From positions 116,978 to 180,977 of the forward strand of contig JAIXWI010000009.1 of the NCBI GenBank assembly GCA_027491355.1: DNA of 64,000 bases, in the 5' to 3' direction. The notes beneath the pieces are model-generated. The model was not told where the DNA came from and ran no database searches. It worked only from the letters and a program-made list of their open reading frames with translations. The stretch comes from Bacteroidota bacterium. GTDB taxonomy: Bacteria; Bacteroidota; Bacteroidia; UKL13-3. This document shows positions 7,774 to 15,673 of this stretch, piece by piece (the stretch's first letter is position 1; each line of letters starts with the position of its first letter). A program made the position numbers and the translations under genes.

Positions 7774-8478
7774 ATGAAAAACTTCCGCTCGGTACAACCA
7801 AAAAGCATCAAGTCATTGTCTGTTGAAGACAGGCCAAGAGAAAAACTGCTCGACAAAGGTCGCTCAACCCTTACCAATTCAGAGCTATTGGCAATTATAA
7901 TTGGTGCAGGAAATGCACAAGCAAGCGCTATAGATTTGGCCAATCAACTGCTCCAAATTGCCAATTATAATTTAAATGAATTGGCTCAATTTACTATTCA
8001 GGATTACCTTAAAATAAAAGGCATAGGTAGGGTAAAGGCCATTGCTTTGGTGGCAGCTTTTGAAATTGGTCGCAGGAAAATAGATTCAGCAGTTTTACAA
8101 AAACCGGTAATTTCAAACAGCAAAGAAGCCTATAACCAATTAGCAGGACAGCTATCAGACTTGAAACACGAACAGTTTTGGGTATTGTACTTGAACCGTG
8201 CTGGTAAATTGCTTTCAAAAGTCAAAATCAGTGAAGGTGGAACAGCAGGTACTGTTGTAGACCCTAAATTGATTTTTTCTCAGGCAATCAACTTATTGGC
8301 CAGTACTTTGATACTTGCTCATAATCACCCTTCAGGTAATAACCGACCGAGTGATGCAGACCTCACCATTACCAAGAAAATAAAAGAAGGAGCCTTGTTA
8401 TTGGATTTATTTGTTGCAGACCATATCATTGTTTGCAACCAAGGCTTTTACAGTTTTGCCGATGAAGGAATGTTGTAA
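7774..8478 (+). CDS. radC: RadC family JAB-domain protein
   Basis: 234 residues from ATG 7774; the ATG at 7756 lies in the terminator of rpsT and adds an unlikely MLFFVG. The N-terminal UPF0758 region holds DRPREKLLDKG and LTNSELLAIIIGAG with a helix-hairpin-helix (LKIKGIGRVKAIALVAA, about 88-104). The C-terminal JAB/MPN domain has the metal-binding motif AHNHPSGNNRPSDAD, so a zinc-dependent hydrolase fold is intact. The name comes from an old repair phenotype; the true role is unresolved. Confidence 0.93.
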   Translation: MKNFRSVQPKSIKSLSVEDRPREKLLDKGRSTLTNSELLAIIIGAGNAQASAIDLANQLLQIANYNLNELAQFTIQDYLKIKGIGRVKAIALVAAFEIGRRKIDSAVLQKPVISNSKEAYNQLAGQLSDLKHEQFWVLYLNRAGKLLSKVKISEGGTAGTVVDPKLIFSQAINLLASTLILAHNHPSGNNRPSDADLTITKKIKEGALLLDLFVADHIIVCNQGFYSFADEGML

Positions 8479-8484
8479 GTTCTT

Positions 8485-9756
8485 TTAATTGTACAACGGA
8501 AATTTATTCATCAATGCATTTACTTCATGCTTCACTTGTTGATGCATGCTGTCATTTTCAGGATTCATGAGTACACGGTCTATGAGTGAAACCACTGTTT
8601 GCATATCCGCTTGCAACAATCCTCTTGTAGTGATGGCTGAAGTACCAATTCTAATTCCTGAGGTAACAAATGGAGATTTGTCATCGAATGGAACCATGTT
8701 TTTATTGATGGTAATATCGGCTTTAATTAAGGCATTTTCAGCAGCTTTACCACTGATTCCCTTGTTGCGAAGGTCAATCAACATCAAGTGGTTATCAGTA
8801 CCTCCAGAAATAATTTCATATCCTAAATGGGTAAATGCAGCCGCCATACTTTGTGCATTCATTTGCACTTGTTTGATGTAAGCATTAAAATCAGGGCTAA
8901 GTGCTTCACCAAATGCAACAGCTTTAGCTGCAATAACATGTTCAAGCGGACCACCTTGTGTTCCAGGAAAAACAGCTGCATCTAAAACAGCAGACATCAT
9001 TTTTGTTTCGCCTTTTGGTGTTTTGTGTCCCCATGGATTTTCAAAGTCTTTACCCATTATAATGATCCCACCTCTTGGTCCTCTTAATGTTTTATGAGTG
9101 GTACTCGTTACAATATGACAATGAGGAACCGGATCGTTCAATAGTTTTCCGACAATTAATCCGGCAGGGTGTGAAATGTCTGCCAATAAGATAGCGCCAA
9201 CATGGTCTGCAATGCTTCTTAATCTGGCGTAATCCCAATCTCTGCTGTAGGCAGATGCACCGCAGATGATCATTTTGGGTTTTTCTTGTTCAGCTTTTTG
9301 AGCAACTTTATCCCAATCAATTAAACCTGTTTCTTTTTCTACACCATAAAAACTTGGGCTATACAATTTACCTGAAAAATTAACAGGCGAACCATGTGTC
9401 AGGTGACCACCGTGTGACAAATCAAAGCCTAAAATTTTATCGCCAGGGTTCAAACATGCTAACATAACCGCAGCATTGGCTTGTGCTCCGCTATGTGGTT
9501 GTACGTTTGCCCAAACCGCACCAAACATTTTTTTCAAGCGGTCAATGGCAATGTTTTCAACTATGTCTACCACCTCACAACCACCGTAGTACCTTTTTCC
9601 TGGTAATCCCTCAGCATACTTGTTGGTCAATACACTGCCCATGGCTTCCATGACTTGTTTACTTACAAAATTTTCAGAAGCAATTAACTCTAAACCGGTT
9701 TCTTGTCTGTGTAACTCTTCCTGAATCAATTTAAAAATTTCCGTATCTTTTGTCAT
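8485..9756 (-). CDS. glyA: Serine hydroxymethyltransferase
   Basis: 423 residues, a typical length. This PLP enzyme converts serine and tetrahydrofolate to glycine and 5,10-methylene-tetrahydrofolate, the main source of one-carbon units. Visible signatures: [10 protein letters not shown] near residue 22, [56 protein letters not shown], and the PLP-lysine motif [17 protein letters not shown] at about residues 218-234. Convergent with radC (6 nt apart), monocistronic, and divergent from the nucleotidyltransferase gene by about 135 nt. Confidence 0.98.
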   Translation of the reverse strand: MTKDTEIFKLIQEELHRQETGLELIASENFVSKQVMEAMGSVLTNKYAEGLPGKRYYGGCEVVDIVENIAIDRLKKMFGAVWANVQPHSGAQANAAVMLACLNPGDKILGFDLSHGGHLTHGSPVNFSGKLYSPSFYGVEKETGLIDWDKVAQKAEQEKPKMIICGASAYSRDWDYARLRSIADHVGAILLADISHPAGLIVGKLLNDPVPHCHIVTSTTHKTLRGPRGGIIIMGKDFENPWGHKTPKGETKMMSAVLDAAVFPGTQGGPLEHVIAAKAVAFGEALSPDFNAYIKQVQMNAQSMAAAFTHLGYEIISGGTDNHLMLIDLRNKGISGKAAENALIKADITINKNMVPFDDKSPFVTSGIRIGTSAITTRGLLQADMQTVVSLIDRVLMNPENDSMHQQVKHEVNALMNKFPLYN

Positions 9757-9903
9757 AAATCAAGTATAAGAATTGCAAGTTATTTGAACTTCACTAAACC
9801 CAAAAGCTTTTTTTAAATAAATTTCAGCTTTCTAAGGAAATTTAAATACCAAATGAAAAAAAGACTTTATACCTTGCAGTAGAATCAAAAGATGACTAAA
9901 AAC

Positions 9904-10896
9904 ATGAAAGCAATTATACCTGTTGCAGGAATAGGAACCAGGCTCAGGCCCCATACCCATACCCAACCAAAAGCACTGATTCCAATTGCGGGCAAGCCTA
10001 TTTTAGGTCATATCACAGAATACCTTCATCAACATGGCATCAATGAGTTTATTTTTATCATTGGTTATTTGGGCGATAAAATTGAACAATACATACTCAA
10101 ACAGTTTCCAAATATTCAAGCAAAATTTGTCATTCAAACCAGTGGTAAAGGAGTAGGTCATGCCATTTGGTTGGCAAAGGAACATGTGCAACCCAACGAT
10201 GAAGTTTTGATTGTTTTTGGTGATACCATAGTAGATTTAAATGCCGATGCGGTTTTAAAATCTGACTGTTCTATGTTAGGGGTTAAAAAGGTTGAAGACC
10301 CTAGATTGTTTGGTGTTGCAGAAATTAACAAAGAAGGCGTCATCACCAAAATGGTAGAAAAACCTACTATTCCAAAAAGCAATATGGCTTTAGTGGGTGT
10401 TTATAAAATAAAAGAGAGTGCGTTGTTGTTTGAAGCACTCGAAAACAACATTGCAAAAAAACTAACCACACATGGCGAATACACATTAACAGATGCCTTA
10501 ATGAGTATGGTTGAACAAGGCGTTCAATTCAAAACTTTTGATGTAGACAATTGGTTTGATTGTGGTAAAAAAGAAATTTTAATAGACACCAATGCCTTGC
10601 TGTTAAAACGACTCAACTACGATACCTCTGCTTATCAGTTTGAAAATACAATTATCATTCCTCCGGTTTTTATTGGCGAAGGTTGTAAAATTAGCAATAG
10701 CATTGTGGGTCCAAATGTGTCTATTGGAGAAAATGCCATTCTGAATTATGCCACAGTCAAAGACTCCATTATTGGTCCTTATGCGCAAATTGAATATGCC
10801 ATCTTGCACCGTTCTTTAATTGGCAATGATGCATCGCTCAAAGGCATGATTCAAAGTTTGAATATTGGAGACAGTACAGAAATTAATTTTGGATAA
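9904..10896 (+). CDS. Sugar-phosphate nucleotidyltransferase with left-handed beta-helix tail
   Basis: 330 residues from ATG 9904; an ATG at 9892 adds only MTKN. The enzyme would transfer NMP from an NTP to a sugar 1-phosphate, making an activated sugar for glycans. The N-terminal Rossmann-like domain has MKAIIPVAGIGTRLRPHTHT with the pyrophosphorylase signature G-x-G-T-R, KALIPIAGKPI, VFGDTIVD and VEKP. From about residue 245 hexapeptide repeats (VFIGEGCKI, SIVGPNVSIG, SIIGPYAQI) form a left-handed beta-helix. It is paralogous to the gene at 26911-27921. Sugar and base specificity (dTTP/glucose, UTP or GTP/mannose) cannot be read here. The following gene begins 1 nt after its stop codon. Confidence 0.85.
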   Translation: MKAIIPVAGIGTRLRPHTHTQPKALIPIAGKPILGHITEYLHQHGINEFIFIIGYLGDKIEQYILKQFPNIQAKFVIQTSGKGVGHAIWLAKEHVQPNDEVLIVFGDTIVDLNADAVLKSDCSMLGVKKVEDPRLFGVAEINKEGVITKMVEKPTIPKSNMALVGVYKIKESALLFEALENNIAKKLTTHGEYTLTDALMSMVEQGVQFKTFDVDNWFDCGKKEILIDTNALLLKRLNYDTSAYQFENTIIIPPVFIGEGCKISNSIVGPNVSIGENAILNYATVKDSIIGPYAQIEYAILHRSLIGNDASLKGMIQSLNIGDSTEINFG

Positions 10897-10897
10897 A

Positions 10898-11845
10898 ATG
10901 GGCAATGCAATCACCAAATTATTTGGCATAGAATTTCCAGTTGTTCAGGGTGGAATGGTTTGGTGTAGTGGATGGAGACTGGCATCGGCTGTAAGCAATG
11001 CTGGGGGCCTTGGATTGATAGGGTCTGGTAGCATGCGACCTGATATGTTGAAAGTACACATTCAACAATGTAAACAAGCCACATCTAAACCATTTGGGGT
11101 GAATGTTCCTTTGTTGTATCCATATGCTGAAGCACATATACAAACCATTATTGAAGAAAAAGTACCAATAGTATTTACTTCAGCGGGCAACCCAGCGCTT
11201 TATACTTCCACATTAAAAGCTCATGGAATAAAAGTGGTACATGTAATTGCCAATACAAAATTTGCCTTGAAGGCAATAGAAGCTGGTGTAGATGCATTGG
11301 TTGCTGAAGGCTTTGAAGCCGGCGGGCACAATGGGAAAGAAGAAACCACCACCATGTGTTTGGTTCCAGAAATCAGAAAAGTAACAAATCTTCCATTGTT
11401 AGCTGCTGGTGGCATTGCCTCTGGTGCCGCTATGTTGGCAGCAATGGCTTTAGGTGCAGATGGTGTACAAATTGGTTCTGCATTTGCAGTTTGTGAGGAG
11501 TCGTCTGCTCACGAACTATTCAAAAACAAAGTAATTACCTGCAAAGAAGGTTCAACAGCTTTGACATTGAAAGACATTACACCCGTAAGGCTCATTAAAA
11601 ATGAATTCTATGAACAAATTAGTTCGGCCATAGCCGCAGGTGCAAGCAAAGAAGAGCAGCTCGAAATTTTAGGAAAAGGCAGAGCAAGAATGGGTATGCT
11701 AGAAGGAAATTTGACAGAAGGAGAGTTAGAGATAGGGCAGGTTGCATCACAGTTAAAAAGCATTCAGCCGGTTTCAGTTTTTATGAAAGCACTGATACAA
11801 GATTACCACAAAGCACTTCAAAGCATTCAAAACCAATTAGGTTAA
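10898..11845 (+). CDS. Nitronate monooxygenase / FabK-like FMN enzyme
   Basis: 315 residues from ATG 10898, one nucleotide after the preceding stop; the longer frame would need a TTG start at 10865. It has a TIM-barrel FMN-binding fold of the 2-nitropropane dioxygenase family: KLFGIEFPVVQGGMVWCSG, VSNAGGLGLIGSG, PFGVNVPLLYP, VAEGFEAGGHNG and LPLLAAGGIASGAAMLAAMALGADGVQIGSAF, the last being the phosphate-binding region. Family members oxidise alkyl nitronates, and the close relative FabK is an enoyl-ACP reductase. Sequence reading alone does not separate the two. Co-transcribed with the nucleotidyltransferase; ends convergently with a 4-nt overlap with the next gene. Confidence 0.85.
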   Translation: MGNAITKLFGIEFPVVQGGMVWCSGWRLASAVSNAGGLGLIGSGSMRPDMLKVHIQQCKQATSKPFGVNVPLLYPYAEAHIQTIIEEKVPIVFTSAGNPALYTSTLKAHGIKVVHVIANTKFALKAIEAGVDALVAEGFEAGGHNGKEETTTMCLVPEIRKVTNLPLLAAGGIASGAAMLAAMALGADGVQIGSAFAVCEESSAHELFKNKVITCKEGSTALTLKDITPVRLIKNEFYEQISSAIAAGASKEEQLEILGKGRARMGMLEGNLTEGELEIGQVASQLKSIQPVSVFMKALIQDYHKALQSIQNQLG

Positions 11846-12843
11846 TGTTCGTTGTCAATGTTATTTTTAACGCGGTCTATTTTGTCGCGCATTAACCTGA
11901 AAAATTGGTTTCGTTGTTTTTCAGCAATGCCACTTAAAAGGGTAGATTTTTTAACCAAGTTTTTTAACCAATGTTCATTTTCATTCACAAAATCTGCATT
12001 GGTAGTACTCATCATATTGAATGTGTTGTTGCTCACATAAGCAATTTTTGTAGTGCCTATGTTTGCCAAAATACTATTGTTGCCAATCATCACTTCGCTC
12101 TTGTAAAACCTAAAATTATCAGCGTTTGAGGCATCACCCAATTTGTTTCCTTTGGCTACTTTTTCTTGCAAAAGATTGATTTCTTCATGCAATAAATCAC
12201 AAATTAACAAAGCATCAGCTTTCTTTTTAAAAAAACCAGATTCCCAAAAATATTCAATTTGTTTAAGGGTGCTATTGATGGTATCCTCAGTCCAAATTTC
12301 TATGGAGGTTGTTTTATTGTAATTGTTGAGTAAGTCTTTGGCGTATGTAATTAAATCGTAGTCAATTTCTTTTGGATCAAATAGTTTTTCGCTGAATTCT
12401 GGTGCACATAAAATACACTTGAGCCAATAAAATAACTTAAAAGAAATCATCTCATCACTGAAAAAATGATGCCATACCGGAACATCATCGGCAGCATACA
12501 AGATTTCATTAGAGCTTGAAGTTGCAATTTTTTTGATATCATTTCCCATGGCGTGTAACCACAGTTTAAAATTGTCTTTTTTGTCGTCTAACTTCAAATA
12601 ATCAAAGCTCACCTTATTTGCCAAATGTTGTAATTCTGGTTCAAATGAAACTTTAAAGTGCTTACAAATGAGTGTAATTTCAGCAATATTAAAGAGGGTT
12701 TCGCAACGAATTCTTCTGTATGCACTATCTGTACTGAGCGAAAGCAGATCGGCCAATTCATCAACAAACGACACATTGGTTGGCAATGCCGACTTAATTT
12801 GCTGAATAAATTTATCTTGAATAATTTTTGCGTTCTCTTCCAT
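11842..12843 (-). CDS. Conserved protein with N-terminal HTH-like segment
   Basis: 333 residues from ATG 12843; the nine nucleotides upstream would require TTG. Residues about 20-60 (FVDELADLLSLSTDSAYRRI, then ITLICKHFKVSF) look like a helix-turn-helix of XRE or BetR type, placed as in many Bacteroidota proteins that begin with an HTH and carry a long helical C-terminal domain. The rest, rich in charged and aromatic residues, has no motif I recognise; KSTLLSGIAEKQRNQFFRLM near the end is another amphipathic helix. No signal peptide, so cytoplasmic. Probably a transcriptional regulator, unassigned target. Confidence 0.6.
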   Translation of the reverse strand: MEENAKIIQDKFIQQIKSALPTNVSFVDELADLLSLSTDSAYRRIRCETLFNIAEITLICKHFKVSFEPELQHLANKVSFDYLKLDDKKDNFKLWLHAMGNDIKKIATSSSNEILYAADDVPVWHHFFSDEMISFKLFYWLKCILCAPEFSEKLFDPKEIDYDLITYAKDLLNNYNKTTSIEIWTEDTINSTLKQIEYFWESGFFKKKADALLICDLLHEEINLLQEKVAKGNKLGDASNADNFRFYKSEVMIGNNSILANIGTTKIAYVSNNTFNMMSTTNADFVNENEHWLKNLVKKSTLLSGIAEKQRNQFFRLMRDKIDRVKNNIDNEH

Positions 12844-12908
12844 GTGGCTCAACAGGTTTCTTTTGCCCTTGTTTGCAAGTTATAAAAATAACCCTACAAA
12901 ACGTTTGC

Positions 12909-14276
12909 TTATTTGTATTTAGATTTTAATTGCTTTTCATGAATTTGATGTGTCCAAAGCACTTTACCATTTTTATCTAAACAGTTAATGTCTAAAAGTC
13001 TTTGTCCCTTTTTAGTACCTGAGATGTTAATGGTGCAGAAGTTATTAGCCACTACTAAAGTACCCGGTATGCGTTGCGGATTATTGGCCTCTTCAGTTTC
13101 TAAAACATTAGAAACACCAGAGCTTAAAGGCGATGATGTGATATCAATAAATGGATAGCCCAATTCGTTCATGTAGGAACTATCTGTTAAAATTTCGGTG
13201 TGGTGCCTATCACCACTGATGAATACAACCCCACTGATTTTTTGGTCAACAATAAATTGCAACAGCTCTTTCCTTTCTTTTTGATACAAGTTAAACGATT
13301 CCTTGTCGGTGTGTTTGTTTAATACTTGACCTCCTACACAAACAAATTTAAATGGCGCTCTGCTGTGTTTTAAATTGTTTTTTAACCAGTTCAATTGGGT
13401 TGCACCTAATTGGGTTTTGGAGGCTTTACTTTCATCTATATCACTTTCACTTCTGAATGTTCTGTCGTCAAGTAAGAAAAAGGCTGCATCGTTGTATTTG
13501 AAACTGCTGTATACGCCAATATTGTTTTCACCAAACGTTTTATTTCCCCAATAATCCACAAACGTTTTTCTGGTATGTGCTTTTAAATCATAACTTTCGT
13601 TTCCATCATTGTCGCCATAATCGTGGTCGTCCCAGGTGGCATAATGATGTGTTTTGGCTAAAAATGCTTGTAAGTTTTTTTCTGATCGGGTGTGCTGATA
13701 CCTGTAATCAATGCCACTTGCAGAGGCATAATCAGCCTCTCTCATGTAGGTGTTGTCTCCTAGCCAAATCATAAAATCTACAGGAGTATTTGTCATGGCA
13801 TTTAGTATATCAGTACCTTGTCCATAAGGTTTACCAGGTCTGTCATAGGCGCTGTCATTTATATAAAGGCAAGAGCCAAACATGAATTTAAAATCGGGTG
13901 CTGGAGTTCTCCATTCCCACAAAGATTTTGTTTTGAATTGAAAAGGATAGTCGGGTTTAAAAATTATTTTCTTGTTCAGTAAAATTTGGTACTCGTAGGT
14001 ACTTCCAAAAGCTAAATTGGTCAATATAATTTTATTGTTTTGTGCATTGCAAGTGCCATCTAATTCAAGGTCTTTCTGGCTCCAATTGGTTTCGTTTGTT
14101 TTTTTGTATTTGATACTCAATTGTTTGACACAGCTGGTTTGAATCCATATCAAAGCTTCACTGTATTCAGCATATCCATTCATTGGTCCGGCCAGTACTT
14201 TGGGTGTTTGGGCTTTTACTTTTACTACAAACAAGAGGCTTAATAAAAGCACCAAGGTGTATGGAATCGTTTTCAT
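12909..14276 (-). CDS. PhoD-family alkaline phosphatase / phosphodiesterase
   Basis: 455 residues with a signal peptide ending VKAQ (about 22). An Fn3-like N-terminal domain (about 30-125) precedes the metallophosphatase domain. The metal-binding motifs are in order: FGSCLYINDSAYD, MIWLGDNTYMREADY, ATWDDHDYGDNDGNESY, FVCVGGQVLN and VVFISGDRHHTEIL. PhoD enzymes use Ca2+ and Fe3+ to hydrolyse phosphate monoesters and diesters outside the cytoplasm. The C-terminal tail (about 400-455) is a small beta domain. It stands alone on the minus strand, divergent from the 124-residue gene at 14347. Confidence 0.88.
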   Translation of the reverse strand: MKTIPYTLVLLLSLLFVVKVKAQTPKVLAGPMNGYAEYSEALIWIQTSCVKQLSIKYKKTNETNWSQKDLELDGTCNAQNNKIILTNLAFGSTYEYQILLNKKIIFKPDYPFQFKTKSLWEWRTPAPDFKFMFGSCLYINDSAYDRPGKPYGQGTDILNAMTNTPVDFMIWLGDNTYMREADYASASGIDYRYQHTRSEKNLQAFLAKTHHYATWDDHDYGDNDGNESYDLKAHTRKTFVDYWGNKTFGENNIGVYSSFKYNDAAFFLLDDRTFRSESDIDESKASKTQLGATQLNWLKNNLKHSRAPFKFVCVGGQVLNKHTDKESFNLYQKERKELLQFIVDQKISGVVFISGDRHHTEILTDSSYMNELGYPFIDITSSPLSSGVSNVLETEEANNPQRIPGTLVVANNFCTINISGTKKGQRLLDINCLDKNGKVLWTHQIHEKQLKSKYK

Positions 14277-14346
14277 TTTATTTTAATTTAAACAAGTCTT
14301 TAGGGCTTGCGTTACTATTTCAAATAAAGGATTAAATTGCCAAATA

Positions 14347-14721
14347 ATGAAGCATGCCCAACTAGTTACAAGCGAATTAAACGACCAAGAAAAAGCACTA
14401 TGGTATAAAATTGTTTTCGATTTGAAAAGACAATTTGGAAAAAAGCCAGATATGAATGGTCTTTTGTTCATCATTGGCGTTCAAGAACTAGGGGTACTCA
14501 GAGAGTTTAATAAACAAGAAAAACTAGAATTGATGCATATTGCTACAGCAAAGCTGCTCAGTTTTGAAGGGTATTATGCCTTTGAAAAAATTGACAGTGA
14601 TGGATGGCCACATTATACTTTAATTCAAACCCCGCCATACCTTGATTTAACAACCCAAGAAGAATTACTCAAACGACTGGTGATTAAGTATTTTCAAGAG
14701 CAAGGTTTTTTTGAAAATTGA
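14347..14721 (+). CDS. Conserved hypothetical protein
   Basis: 124 residues, no signal peptide. Not recognised beyond a likely Bacteroidota-conserved family. The sequence is mostly helical, with an N-terminal LNDQEKALWYKIVFDL helix, a middle LLFIIGVQELG and a beta-turn region GWPHYTLIQTPPYLD. The composition (acidic and Lys-rich, with well-spaced hydrophobics) and the clean frame support a real cytoplasmic protein. It lies 45 nt ahead of the cyclophilin gene and may share its transcript. Confidence 0.65.
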   Translation: MKHAQLVTSELNDQEKALWYKIVFDLKRQFGKKPDMNGLLFIIGVQELGVLREFNKQEKLELMHIATAKLLSFEGYYAFEKIDSDGWPHYTLIQTPPYLDLTTQEELLKRLVIKYFQEQGFFEN

Positions 14722-14766
14722 CTCAATGTCAACAATTAAAATCTTTTGATTTTTTATATTGCACAG

Positions 14767-15663
14767 ATGAAATTTGCAGCTAGAATGAAAAAATACCTGT
14801 TTTTACTTTTGTCACTCATCTTAGGTTCGGAGGCCTCAATGGCTCAAAAAAAAGCTTCGCCTAAAATTCAACATACTCAAAAATATGTTCCTAAACCCAT
14901 TCCAAAACCAACAGCATTAAAAGATGAAAGATTGGTAGAAATAACAACAGATTTGGGTGTGATGGTTGCCAAGTTATACAATGAAACACCTCAGCACAGA
15001 GACAACTTTATTAAGTTGGTACAAGAGGGTTTTTATGACAGTTTGTTGTTCCACCGCGTTATTCCATCTTTTATGATTCAGGGTGGAGACCCACTTTCAA
15101 AGCACGCAGACAGCACAACCATGTTGGGTTCTGGTGATGTTGGCTATAAAATACCAGCTGAATTTGTGAAAAAGTATTTTCATAAAAGAGGGGCCTTGTC
15201 TGCCGCCAGAGACAACAATCCTGAAAGGGCTTCTAGCGGTTGTCAATTTTATATTGTACAGGGTAAAACCTTTACCTTAGAAGAACTAGAAAAGGTAATT
15301 AATAGCAGGAATTTGAGCAGAAAACAAGCCATGCTTTACGAGTTGGCTAAGAACGATACCATTCAACAAAAATTAGGTGAGTTACAAGCTGCTGGAAAAA
15401 AAGATGCTTTTCAGAATTATGTACAAAGTTTACAAGCTATCATAGAGAAGCAATACAATAAAACTGAACCTGATAAAATTGATTACGATCAAGTTGATCA
15501 TTATTTAAGAATAGGTGGTACTCCTCATTTGGATGGAGACTACACTGTTTTTGGTGAATTGATTTCAGGTTTTGAGGTATTGGATAAAATTGCAGCATCT
15601 AAAACATTACCCGGAGACAGACCAGTAAAAGATATCCGCATGAAAATGCGTTTGTTAAACTAA
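14767..15663 (+). CDS. Exported cyclophilin-type peptidyl-prolyl isomerase
   Basis: 298 residues from ATG 14767 (the preceding in-frame start is TTG; ATG 14785 is an equally good start). A signal peptide (KKYLFLLLSLILGSEASMAQ) sends it to the periplasm, where it would speed cis-trans proline isomerisation in folding proteins. The catalytic core is FHRVIPSFMIQGGDP with Arg, Phe, Met and Gln, and ERASSGCQFYIVQG. Between the latter and the closing motif DGDYTVFGELISGFEVLDKIA there is a charged helical insertion of about 85 residues that minimal cyclophilins lack. The start of the next gene follows its stop by 10 nt. Confidence 0.88.
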   Translation: MKFAARMKKYLFLLLSLILGSEASMAQKKASPKIQHTQKYVPKPIPKPTALKDERLVEITTDLGVMVAKLYNETPQHRDNFIKLVQEGFYDSLLFHRVIPSFMIQGGDPLSKHADSTTMLGSGDVGYKIPAEFVKKYFHKRGALSAARDNNPERASSGCQFYIVQGKTFTLEELEKVINSRNLSRKQAMLYELAKNDTIQQKLGELQAAGKKDAFQNYVQSLQAIIEKQYNKTEPDKIDYDQVDHYLRIGGTPHLDGDYTVFGELISGFEVLDKIAASKTLPGDRPVKDIRMKMRLLN

Positions 15664-15673
15664 GCTTCCCTGA

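Noticed and set aside
10865..10897. Early TTG start for the nitronate monooxygenase-like gene
   Set aside because: ATG 10898 follows the previous stop by one nucleotide and gives the usual KLFGIEFPVVQGG start.
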